DNA from: Clostridia bacterium
GTDB lineage: Bacteria > Bacillota > Clostridia > Oscillospirales > CAG-272
Direction: 5' to 3'
NCBI GenBank assembly: GCA_017540285.1
Contig: JAFYBI010000061.1
Span: 1 to 7,890 of the forward strand
DNA: 7,890 nt
Made by a program: the position numbers and the translations under genes. Under the pieces are notes generated by a model that was not told the origin of the DNA, searched no databases, and was given only the letters and a program-made list of their open reading frames with translations. Positions 1 through 6,151 of this stretch are shown piece by piece (the first letter of the stretch is position 1; each line of letters opens with the position of its first letter).

Positions 1-574
1 GATCGTAGGGGAGGCCGTGAAGGAAGGCCGGGATCGGCCCCGCATCCTCAACCTCTTCGCCTACACCGGCGGCGCGACCGTCGCATGCGCCATGGCCGGG
101 GCCGCGCTCGTGCACGTCGACGCCTCAAAGGGGATGACGAACGCCGCGCGGGAGAACATGGCCCTCTCCGGTCTCGCGGACGCCCCCTGCCGGTACATCG
201 TCGACGACTGCCAGAAGTTCGTCGAGCGGGAGATTCGCCGCGGGAACCGGTACGAGGGAGTCATCATGGATCCGCCGTCCTACGGGAGAGGCCCGGGCGG
301 CGAGGTCTGGAAGCTCGAGGAATGCGCCGCGGCGCTCGTGGAGACCGTCGTGAAGGTCCTCTCGGAGAAGCCCCTCTTCTTCCTCATCAATTCCTATACT
401 GCGGGACTCTCTCCGGCGGTCATGCAGTATATCCTCCTCCGCGCCCTCCCCGAAGGACTGCGGAGCCGCGCCTCCGTGACGGTCGGGGAGACCTGCATCC
501 CCGTGACGGACACCGGCCTGGCCCTTCCGAGCGGCGCGAGCGTGCGGGTGCAGTTTGAATACGAAAACAGGTAG
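1..574 (+). CDS. class I SAM-dependent methyltransferase, RlmI/YccW-like (5' truncated)
   Basis: This is the C-terminal part (about 190 residues) of a cytoplasmic S-adenosylmethionine-dependent methyltransferase; the reading frame is open to the left edge, with the first full codon at base 2, so the true start lies outside the window. A GTG at 17 is only an internal codon. The SAM-binding motif I reads NLFAYTGG (bases 50-73), the acidic residue closing strand 2 lies in HVDASKG, and the catalytic motif IV reads MDPPSYGRG (from base 266). This combination matches the large RlmI-like family (Methyltrans_SAM type), whose studied members modify 23S rRNA. The substrate of this protein cannot be read from the sequence. 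The usual N-terminal RNA-binding portion would be upstream. It ends with TAG only 4 bases before ecfA1, which suggests co-transcription. Family call is strong; the rRNA target is inference. Confidence 0.88.
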   Translation, partial: IVGEAVKEGRDRPRILNLFAYTGGATVACAMAGAALVHVDASKGMTNAARENMALSGLADAPCRYIVDDCQKFVEREIRRGNRYEGVIMDPPSYGRGPGGEVWKLEECAAALVETVVKVLSEKPLFFLINSYTAGLSPAVMQYILLRALPEGLRSRASVTVGETCIPVTDTGLALPSGASVRVQFEYENR

Positions 575-578
575 TTTT

Positions 579-1469
579 ATGGACATCATCAAAGCGGAAC
601 ACCTCTCCTTCACCTATCCGGGCGACGAAGAGACGCGCCCCGTGCAGGCGCTGAAGGACGTCTCCTTCTCGATCCCCGAGGGCTCCTTCACGGCCATCCT
701 CGGGCACAACGGGAGCGGAAAGTCCACGCTGGCGAAGCTTCTCTGCATGATCTCCCTCCCCGATTCCGGGCGGCTGTGGATCGCCGGGCACGAGATGACC
801 GCCGCGGATGCGACCGAAGCGGACATCCTCGCCGCGCGGCGGGAGGTCGGCATGGTCTTTCAGAACCCCGACAACCAGATCGTCGCCACCATCGTGGAGG
901 AGGACGTCGCGTTCGGATGCGAGAACCTCGGCATCCCGTCCGCCGAGATCCGCCGCCGCGTCGACGAAGCGCTTGCCGCCGTCGGGATGACCGAGTACGC
1001 CCGGCATCCGTCCTACAATCTCTCCGGCGGGCAGAAGCAGCGCGTCGCCATTGCGGGCGTCATCGCCATGCGCCGCCGCTGCATCATCTTCGACGAATCG
1101 ACCGCGATGCTCGATCCGGTGGGGCGGCGCGAGGTCATGGACATCATCGAACGGCTCAACCGCGAGGAGGGCATCACCGTCCTCATCATCACCCACCACA
1201 TGAACGAAGCCGCCCGCGCGGACCGCATCCTCGTGATGAACGGGGGCCGCATCTTCGCCGACGGGACGCCGGGTGAGGTCTTCGGCAATCCCCTCCGGAT
1301 GTGGGAGGCAGGCCTCGACGTGCCGCAGACGACGGAGCTCTGCTATAAGCTGCGCGCCGAAGGGCTGAACGTGCCCCTCGACGTGTTCGACGCGGAGGAA
1401 TGCGCCCGGATCGTCGCGGAGGAATGCATGCGGATCCTCGCGGAAAAGAACGGAGGGCGGACGGCATGA
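579..1469 (+). CDS. ecfA1: ECF transporter ATPase EcfA1
   Basis: This is one of the two cytoplasmic ATPases of the energy-coupling factor module, which hydrolyses ATP to drive S-component-dependent uptake of vitamins or transition metals. The 296-residue protein has a full set of ABC motifs: Walker A GHNGSGKS (42-49), Q-loop Q95 in FQNPDNQ (the ECF-typical form), signature LSGGQ (148-152), Walker B IIFDE ending at catalytic E173, D-loop around MLDP (177-180), and switch His206. DESTAMLDP is typical of the A1 subunit, as opposed to DEPxAGLDP in A2. I chose the ATG at 579; a TTG at 555 would add only eight residues lying over the upstream gene. The Shine-Dalgarno is weak (AGG at 569-571) and the start is 4 bases after the preceding stop, so translation is probably coupled. 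The C-terminus carries an in-frame 8-residue duplication (272-287). Confidence 0.96.
   Translation: MDIIKAEHLSFTYPGDEETRPVQALKDVSFSIPEGSFTAILGHNGSGKSTLAKLLCMISLPDSGRLWIAGHEMTAADATEADILAARREVGMVFQNPDNQIVATIVEEDVAFGCENLGIPSAEIRRRVDEALAAVGMTEYARHPSYNLSGGQKQRVAIAGVIAMRRRCIIFDESTAMLDPVGRREVMDIIERLNREEGITVLIITHHMNEAARADRILVMNGGRIFADGTPGEVFGNPLRMWEAGLDVPQTTELCYKLRAEGLNVPLDVFDAEECARIVAEECMRILAEKNGGRTA
1392..1439 (+). repeat. in-frame 24-bp tandem duplication in ecfA1
   Basis: Two adjacent 24-base units (1392-1415 and 1416-1439) agree at 20 of 24 positions. Both are in frame and encode AEECARIV followed by AEECMRIL, and a partial third unit (AEK) follows. The differences are three adjacent bases and one single base, so the duplication is not brand new. 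The effect is a longer C-terminal helix with two cysteines eight residues apart (C275, C283). Confidence 0.9.
1452..1456 (+). promoter_or_regulatory. Shine-Dalgarno of ecfA2, inside the ecfA1 coding end
   Basis: GGAGG lies 9 bases before the ATG at 1466, and the ATG overlaps the ecfA1 TGA as ATGA. This fixes the ecfA2 start and points to translational coupling, which fits the need for one of each ATPase per complex. Confidence 0.8.
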
Positions 1470-2344
1470 GTGCGGAATACGCCATCGAACTCCGGAACAT
1501 CACCTATACCTACAACAAAAGCCTGCCCTCGGCAACGCGCGCGCTCGACGACGTGTCGCTCACGGTGAAGAGCGGCGGGATCACCGGCCTCATCGGGCAT
1601 ACGGGGAGCGGCAAATCGACCCTCGTGCAGCTTCTGAACGGCCTTCTCAAGCCGGACGGCGGCACGGTGCTCCTCGACGGCGCCGACATCTGGGCGGAGC
1701 CGAAAAAGATCCGCGAGGTGCGCTTCAAGGCGGGCCTCGTGATGCAGTATCCCGAATACCAGCTCTTCGCCGAGACCGTTGCGGAGGACATCGGGTTCGG
1801 ACCGAAGAACATGGGCCTCACCGGCGCCGAGCTCGAGCGTCGGGTGCGGGAGGCCGCGGCGTTCTCCGGCCTCGGGGAGGAGCTCCTCGAAAAATCCCCG
1901 TTCGATCTCTCGGGCGGCCAGAAGCGCCGGGTCGCGCTCGCGGGCGTCATCGCGATGAACCCGAAGATTCTGATCCTCGACGAACCGGCGGCGGGCCTCG
2001 ATCCCGCGGGCAGACGGGACATCCTCGGCGGCATCAAGCGCTTCTCGCGGGAGAGCGGGACGACGGTCCTGATCGTGTCGCACTCCATGGAGGACATGGC
2101 GATGTACTGCGACGACGTGATCGTCATGGCGCACACGAAGATCCTGATGCACCGTCCGACGGCGGAGGTCTTCTCCCGCGCGGACGAGCTTGCCGCGGTC
2201 GGCCTCGACGTCCCCCTCATCACCCGCGTCGCCGCGGCGCTGCAGAGGAACGGCGTCGACATCGGCCTCGACGTCTACACCGTCGACTATGCCGTCGGGA
2301 TGCTGAAAGACTATCTCTCCGGCCGGAGCCCGGAACATCTCTGA
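1466..2344 (+). CDS. ecfA2: ECF transporter ATPase EcfA2
   Basis: This is the second ATPase of the ECF module; it pairs with EcfA1 to form the cytoplasmic motor that binds EcfT. The 292-residue protein shows Walker A GHTGSGKS (44-51), Q-loop Q94 in VMQYPEYQLF (the A2-typical form), signature LSGGQ (148-152), Walker B ILILDE ending at E173, the LDP of AAGLDP, and switch His206 in VSHS. A C-terminal extension of about 50 residues after the ABC core contains VGLDVPLITRVAAAL, paralleling the GLDVPQTTEL region of EcfA1, as expected for the ECF-specific C-terminal domain that helps the two ATPases dimerise. The ATG at 1466 is supported by the overlap with the ecfA1 stop and a good Shine-Dalgarno sequence; a longer reading from about 1400 would lie within ecfA1. 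A 59-base gap with a hairpin separates it from ecfT. No key residue is missing. Confidence 0.96.
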   Translation: MSAEYAIELRNITYTYNKSLPSATRALDDVSLTVKSGGITGLIGHTGSGKSTLVQLLNGLLKPDGGTVLLDGADIWAEPKKIREVRFKAGLVMQYPEYQLFAETVAEDIGFGPKNMGLTGAELERRVREAAAFSGLGEELLEKSPFDLSGGQKRRVALAGVIAMNPKILILDEPAAGLDPAGRRDILGGIKRFSRESGTTVLIVSHSMEDMAMYCDDVIVMAHTKILMHRPTAEVFSRADELAAVGLDVPLITRVAAALQRNGVDIGLDVYTVDYAVGMLKDYLSGRSPEHL

Positions 2345-2354
2345 CGCGGGAAAT

Positions 2355-2369
2355 CTGCGCCGCGCGCAG
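2355..2369 (+). other. perfect GC hairpin between ecfA2 and ecfT
   Basis: CTGCGC (2355-2360), loop CGC, then GCGCAG (2364-2369) form a perfect 6-bp stem 10 bases after the ecfA2 stop. It is followed by a T-rich but interrupted tract, TGTGTTTTGGTTT (2374-2386). It resembles a weak intrinsic terminator or attenuator, but the T run starts several bases after the stem and is broken by G, so strong termination is doubtful. It could instead stabilise the 3' end of a processed ecfA1-ecfA2 message. Confidence 0.5.
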
Positions 2370-2403
2370 TCCCTGTGTTTTGGTTTAGGATAAAGTAGCG
2401 TTC

Positions 2404-3231
2404 ATGAAATCAGACATTATCTTCGGTCAGTACGTGGAAGGGGATTCCCTGATCCACCGGCTCGATCCGCGCGTCAAGATCGTCGCGGCCTTCCTCTATA
2501 TCGTCGTGATCTTCCTCGCGAAGAGCGCGACGGCGTTTGCGCTGCTCACCCTGTCGGCGGTCTTCTTCGTCCTCCTGACGCGGATCCCGCCGCGGATGAT
2601 CTTTCGCGCGATGAAGCCGCTCCTCTTCATCATCCTCTTCACGGCGCTCATCAACCTCTTCTTCATGACGGGCGAGCACCTCGTGTTTCAGCTCGGATTC
2701 GTGAAGATCTACCGCGAGGGGATCGTCAACGCCTTCCTCATCGTGCTCCGCATCCTTCTGCTCATCGTCGCGACCTCGGTGTTCCTCACCTACACGACGA
2801 CGCCCATCGCGCTGACGGACGCCCTCGAATCGCTCCTGTCGCCGCTGAATAAGCTGCACGTCCCGGTGCACGAATTCTCGATGATGATGACGATCGCCCT
2901 GCGCTTCATCCCGACGCTCATCGACGAGACGCAGAAGATCATCAACGCCCAGACGGCGCGCGGCGCAGACTTCACCTCGGGCGGCCTGATCCGGCGGGGC
3001 AAGGCGCTCATCCCGATCCTCATCCCGCTCTTCATCTCGGCGTTCCGCCGTGCGGACGAGCTGGCGACCGCGATGGAGTGCCGCTGCTACACCGGCGGCG
3101 AGGGCCGGACGCGGATGAACACGCTCAAAAGCGCGCCGAAGGACTGGATCTTCCTCCTCGCGATCGTTTTGCTCGGCGCGGCGGTCGTGCTGCTCAACCG
3201 GTTTTTCCCGCTCGTGACGATCCAGCTGTGA
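2404..3231 (+). CDS. ecfT: ECF transporter transmembrane coupling protein EcfT
   Basis: EcfT is the integral membrane scaffold of the ECF complex; it transmits ATP-driven movement from the EcfA1-EcfA2 pair to the S component, making it topple in the membrane. The 275-residue protein begins with the family-typical GQYVEGDSLIHRLDPRVK (8-25). Hydrophobic segments lie at about 26-38, 43-59, 71-88, 107-128 and 246-265. The long cytoplasmic coupling region includes the first Arg motif TARGAD (184-189) and the second as MECRCY (224-229), followed by GGEGRT (231-236). The arginines R186 and R227 that dock into the ATPases are present. The ATG at 2404 is the only plausible start: an in-frame TAG sits at 2386-2388. 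Its Shine-Dalgarno (AGGA at 2387-2390) is poor and 13 bases away. The substrate cannot be told because no S component is present. Confidence 0.95.
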   Translation: MKSDIIFGQYVEGDSLIHRLDPRVKIVAAFLYIVVIFLAKSATAFALLTLSAVFFVLLTRIPPRMIFRAMKPLLFIILFTALINLFFMTGEHLVFQLGFVKIYREGIVNAFLIVLRILLLIVATSVFLTYTTTPIALTDALESLLSPLNKLHVPVHEFSMMMTIALRFIPTLIDETQKIINAQTARGADFTSGGLIRRGKALIPILIPLFISAFRRADELATAMECRCYTGGEGRTRMNTLKSAPKDWIFLLAIVLLGAAVVLLNRFFPLVTIQL

Positions 3232-3232
3232 C

Positions 3233-3236
3233 GGAG
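3233..3236 (+). promoter_or_regulatory. Shine-Dalgarno of truA
   Basis: GGAG lies 5 bases before the ATG at 3242, directly after the ecfT stop (3229-3231). The 10-base intergenic gap leaves no room for a promoter, so truA is read from the ecf message. Confidence 0.7.
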
Positions 3237-3241
3237 CTGCC

Positions 3242-4048
3242 ATGAAACTTCTGCTCAAACTCATGTTCAACGGCGCGGGGTACGCGGGCTATCAGGCTCA
3301 GAACGACGAAGACGCCCCGAAGCCCTCGATCCAGCGCACCCTCACCGCAGCGTTCTCCGAGGGATTCGGCTTCCCCTGCCGCGTCACGGGATGCAGCCGC
3401 ACCGACGCGGGGGTCCACGCCCTCGGCTTCTGCGCGGCCGTCGAGCCGGCACAGCCGGCGGTGCCGTTTGACGACTGGCTCCGGATCCCCATCGGACGGG
3501 TGCACCGGGCCATGCGCGGCCATCTGCCCCCGGACATCGCGATCGCGGGCGAAGCGGCGGTCCCGGACAGCTTCCACCCGCGGTATTCCGCCGTCGGCAA
3601 GGAATACGTCTACCGCATGAACGACGCGCCGTGGGACGATCCCTTCACGGCCGGGACGTCGTGGCACCTGCCCCGGCCTCTCCCCCCGGACGGCGTCGGG
3701 CGCATGAACCGGGCGGCGGCGTATTTCGTCGGGCGGCGGGACTTCACCTCGTTCATGGCGGCGGGCTCGAAGATCACCGACGCGACCCGTTCGGTGACCG
3801 GACTGACCGTGACGCGGAACGGCCGCGAGATCACGCTGACCGTTTCGGCGGACGGATTCCTCTATCACATGGTCCGCATCCTCGCCGGGACCCTGGCCGA
3901 CTGCGCGTGGGGCGCGATCGAGCCGGAGGACATGGCAGCGATCCTTGCGGCGCGTGACCGGTCGAGGGCCGGCAGGACCGCGCCCGCCCACGGACTGTAT
4001 CTCGCGCGGGTCGACTACGATCCCCCCGTCACCTGGCTCTGCCTGTAA
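3242..4048 (+). CDS. truA: tRNA pseudouridine(38-40) synthase TruA
   Basis: TruA converts uridines 38, 39 and 40 in the tRNA anticodon stem-loop to pseudouridine in the cytoplasm. The 268-residue protein has the usual length and all family motifs: an N-terminal strand KLMFNGAGYAGYQ (6-18), the catalytic aspartate D55 in GCSRTDAGVHA (50-60), KEYVYRMND as the active-site tyrosine strand, GRRDFTSFMAAGS in the middle, DGFLYHMVRILAGTL, and the closing GRTAPAHGLYLARVDY. The N-terminus reads NGAGYAGYQ where many homologues have DGTxYxGWQ, a mild change also seen in Clostridia. It follows ecfT closely, the arrangement seen in many Firmicutes genomes, although the functional reason for the linkage is not known. 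After truA there is a G-free gap of tandem repeats, so a transcript boundary here is possible but not shown. Confidence 0.97.
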   Translation: MKLLLKLMFNGAGYAGYQAQNDEDAPKPSIQRTLTAAFSEGFGFPCRVTGCSRTDAGVHALGFCAAVEPAQPAVPFDDWLRIPIGRVHRAMRGHLPPDIAIAGEAAVPDSFHPRYSAVGKEYVYRMNDAPWDDPFTAGTSWHLPRPLPPDGVGRMNRAAAYFVGRRDFTSFMAAGSKITDATRSVTGLTVTRNGREITLTVSADGFLYHMVRILAGTLADCAWGAIEPEDMAAILAARDRSRAGRTAPAHGLYLARVDYDPPVTWLCL

Positions 4049-4058
4049 CCTCTCAACT

Positions 4059-4082
4059 CCATCACTCCATCACCCCATCACT
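4059..4082 (+). repeat. three tandem 8-bp repeats in a G-free leader
   Basis: Three consecutive units CCATCACT, CCATCACC and CCATCACT occupy 4059-4066, 4067-4074 and 4075-4082. They sit in a 37-base run (4049-4085) with 20 C, 9 T, 8 A and no G, between the truA stop and the next gene's Shine-Dalgarno. In a GC-rich genome this is a strongly skewed, probably unstructured RNA segment. Confidence 0.85.
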
Positions 4083-4087
4083 CTCGG

Positions 4088-4095
4088 AAAGGAGG
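4088..4095 (+). promoter_or_regulatory. perfect Shine-Dalgarno of the DUF5711-like gene
   Basis: AAAGGAGG is fully complementary to the anti-Shine-Dalgarno of 16S rRNA and lies 9 bases before the ATG at 4105. It is the strongest ribosome binding site in the window and fixes the start of the gene. Confidence 0.85.
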
Positions 4096-4104
4096 CCGGA
4101 TCCC

Positions 4105-5316
4105 ATGTCCCGCACGGAAGAAAAGCTGGCGGTCGCCGGGAAGATCGAACCGGAAGTCAACCGGCACTATGCCCGGGTGGCGAAACGGTACGCCGCGGCG
4201 GGGGTCATCTGCATGATCCTCTTCGTCGCGTATCTGCTCGGTCTGATCGTCTTCGGCTCCGAGTATATCACCTATGACAACATGCGCTACCTGATCCGCG
4301 ACTTCGGCACGGCGGCGGGAGAAGGCGCCCGGGAATTCGGGAAGATCGTCTACAACGGCTCCGCCGACACCGTCTTCGCATATTTCCGCGGAGGCGCGGC
4401 GGTCTGCACCCCGGATGCCTACCGCTATTTCGACAAGACCGGCACGCAGATCATCGCGGATCCCCTGAATTATTCGGATCCCGTGCTCGCGCCGTCGGAT
4501 AAATACATGCTCGTCTACGACGTGGGCGGCACGGGCTATTCCGTCTACAACCAGCTCACCGGGATCGTCGCAAAGGAGACCGAGGACCGGATCATCGCGG
4601 CGGACATCGCGGACGACGGCTCGCTCGTGCTCGTGACGCGCTCGAAGGACACGAAATTCGTGGTCGAGCTGTTCAACGCGGCCTTCCATAAGACGATGGA
4701 GGTCTACAAGGACGGCTACGTGCTCGGCGTCGCGATGGCGCCGGACGGGAAGCAGTTCCTCGTGGCCTCGGCGATCCAGTCCTCGACCGACTTCAACTGC
4801 GAGATCCAGATCTGCGAGCGCGGCTCGGCGGAGGAGGTCTCACGGGAGATCATCCCCCATGCGATGCCCCTCGCGGTGCGCGCCACGGACGACGGCTACA
4901 TCGTGCTCTGCGACACGGCGGTTTATTATTACAGCCGCTACGGAACGGCGGTCAGGACCGTGTCCCTCGCCGGGATGACGCTCAAATACGCGGACATCGC
5001 GGACGGGCGGATCGCCCTGACCGGACAGGTGAACGCGCTCGGCAGCGAACACCGGATCCTTGTCCTGGACCGCACGGGCGAGACGCTCTACGACGACACG
5101 ATGCGGATCCGGACGGGCGGGATCCGGGTGTCGCGGGGAGACGACGCGCTCTGCTATCTCATCGTCTCGGACGGCGTGATCCGGGTCGCGGCGGACAAAT
5201 CCCTCTCGCAGGAGAGCCCGGAGAGCGGCGACATCCTCGACGTCATCCCGCTCGGCGCCGGGGCTCTGATGTGCCAGAAGAACGCGGCCTATCAGATTTT
5301 TGCGGGCAGGAAGTAA
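4105..5316 (+). CDS. membrane-anchored propeller-like protein, DUF5711-like
   Basis: This is a 403-residue protein of unproven function that resembles the DUF5711 family of Clostridia. A basic N-terminus (KRY at 27-29) is followed by one hydrophobic segment (about 30-50, from AAAGVICMILFVAYLL), so the N-terminus should be cytoplasmic and about 350 residues should lie outside. There is no cleavable-signal pattern. The outer part shows repeated short strands ending in D-G turns, such as ADIADDGSLVLV (166-177), GVAMAPDGKQFLVAS (208-222) and YADIADGRIALTG (295-307), which look like blades of a beta-propeller. I see no catalytic motif or lipobox. It has a perfect Shine-Dalgarno sequence and is followed after 62 bases by a CvpA-family gene, a pairing I recall from Clostridia but cannot verify here. 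The single-span topology and propeller fold are inferred from residue patterns. Confidence 0.8.
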   Translation: MSRTEEKLAVAGKIEPEVNRHYARVAKRYAAAGVICMILFVAYLLGLIVFGSEYITYDNMRYLIRDFGTAAGEGAREFGKIVYNGSADTVFAYFRGGAAVCTPDAYRYFDKTGTQIIADPLNYSDPVLAPSDKYMLVYDVGGTGYSVYNQLTGIVAKETEDRIIAADIADDGSLVLVTRSKDTKFVVELFNAAFHKTMEVYKDGYVLGVAMAPDGKQFLVASAIQSSTDFNCEIQICERGSAEEVSREIIPHAMPLAVRATDDGYIVLCDTAVYYYSRYGTAVRTVSLAGMTLKYADIADGRIALTGQVNALGSEHRILVLDRTGETLYDDTMRIRTGGIRVSRGDDALCYLIVSDGVIRVAADKSLSQESPESGDILDVIPLGAGALMCQKNAAYQIFAGRK

Positions 5317-5362
5317 AAAGCGGGCAACAAGGAAGAAGAACTGAATCATCTGGATAATTCCG

Positions 5363-5369
5363 AAGGGAG
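5363..5369 (+). promoter_or_regulatory. Shine-Dalgarno of the CvpA-family gene
   Basis: AAGGGAG (5363-5369) ends 9 bases before the ATG at 5379. The rest of the 62-base gap after the DUF5711-like gene is purine-rich, with no convincing terminator or promoter, so the two genes are probably co-transcribed. Confidence 0.65.
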
Positions 5370-5378
5370 TGTTTCATT

Positions 5379-6107
5379 ATGACGCTGGCGATTGACGCGA
5401 TTCTGATTTTTACGGCGGTTTTATGTATCTGGGCGGGGACGCGGAAGGGCTTCGTGCGCTCCGTCATGGGCCTCATCAGCACCCTGGTGGCGGCCATCGC
5501 GGCGTATGCCTATACGCCCGTGCTCGCCGCCTTCATCCGCGACCGGTATCTCATCGGGCGGATCACCGACGGCATCGACGAGACGCTCCGCTCTCTCGCG
5601 TTCGACACGACGACGGATCTCTTCAACCTCGACCGCGTCGCCGCCGATCTTCCGGAGCCCTTTACGGCGATCCTCTCGCGCTACCGGATCGACCTCTCGG
5701 CCATCGCGGAGAAGATGCGCGGGTTCACCGGCGTGGGTAAGGACGCGGTCCGTTCCGTGGCGAGCGACATCGCCGGTCCCACGGCAAACGCGCTGGCCTC
5801 GGCGATCGCCTTCCTCCTCCTCTTCATCGGCGCGCTCATCGTGCTCTCGCTTCTGACGCTCCTGCTCGACGCGATCTTCCGTCTCCCGGTGCTGAAAGGC
5901 GCGAACACCTTCTTCGGGTTCCTCTTCGGCGTTCTCGAGGCGGCGGCGATGGTCAGCGTGCTCGCGATCGTGCTCTCCGTGATGACGGAAGCGCTCGGCG
6001 CGTTCGATCCCACCCTCTTCGGGCCGGAAACGGTGGACCGCACGGTGGTGTGCAGCTTCCTTCTGAAATACAATCTCTTCGACAAGATCTACGCGGTCCT
6101 GCGGTAA
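5379..6107 (+). CDS. CvpA-family membrane protein
   Basis: The 242-residue protein has the CvpA (colicin V production) layout. There are two N-terminal hydrophobic helices (about 3-19 and 29-49) joined by a short basic turn with RKGFVR (22-27), a hydrophilic middle of about 85 residues, then two more helices (about 139-163 and 178-203) separated by the family-typical LPVLKGANTFFG (169-180). In E. coli CvpA is an inner-membrane protein needed for colicin V export and for envelope stress tolerance; the molecular function is unresolved, and in Firmicutes the family is described only as putative membrane proteins. The hydrophilic middle is longer than in the about 160-residue E. coli protein. It lies between the DUF5711-like membrane protein and a Clp unfoldase gene, which suggests an envelope-related role; this is inference from context. 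Confidence 0.88.
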   Translation: MTLAIDAILIFTAVLCIWAGTRKGFVRSVMGLISTLVAAIAAYAYTPVLAAFIRDRYLIGRITDGIDETLRSLAFDTTTDLFNLDRVAADLPEPFTAILSRYRIDLSAIAEKMRGFTGVGKDAVRSVASDIAGPTANALASAIAFLLLFIGALIVLSLLTLLLDAIFRLPVLKGANTFFGFLFGVLEAAAMVSVLAIVLSVMTEALGAFDPTLFGPETVDRTVVCSFLLKYNLFDKIYAVLR

Positions 6108-6151
6108 ACGCCGGCAGGCCGGGAATTTCAAATACAGGGTAACAGAACAGA

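Noticed and set aside
555..578. TTG at 555 as an alternative ecfA1 start
   Set aside because: It adds eight residues overlapping the methyltransferase end; the ATG at 579 gives the normal ECF ATPase N-terminus.
1343..2338. Long minus-strand open frame (331 codons) opposite ecfA2
   Set aside because: It mirrors the high-GC codon bias of ecfA2, is rich in R, D, H and E, and has no recognisable motif, whereas the plus strand encodes a complete ABC ATPase.
2410..3270. Minus-strand open frame opposite ecfT
   Set aside because: Extremely charged E/R/D/H-rich translation, the expected complement of a GC-rich hydrophobic membrane protein gene.
5353..5358. GATAAT as a -10 box for the CvpA-family gene
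   Set aside because: No -35-like sequence at 16-18 bases upstream, and transcription would start inside the ribosome binding site.
6069..6074. TACAAT inside the CvpA gene end as a promoter for the ClpE-type gene
   Set aside because: Matches 5 of 6 bases of a -10 box but no -35 element is present at proper spacing, and the bases encode part of the CvpA protein.
6111..6122. CCGG-CAGG-CCGG hairpin after the CvpA gene as a terminator
   Set aside because: Only a 4-bp stem, and the following bases are GAATTT with no T run.
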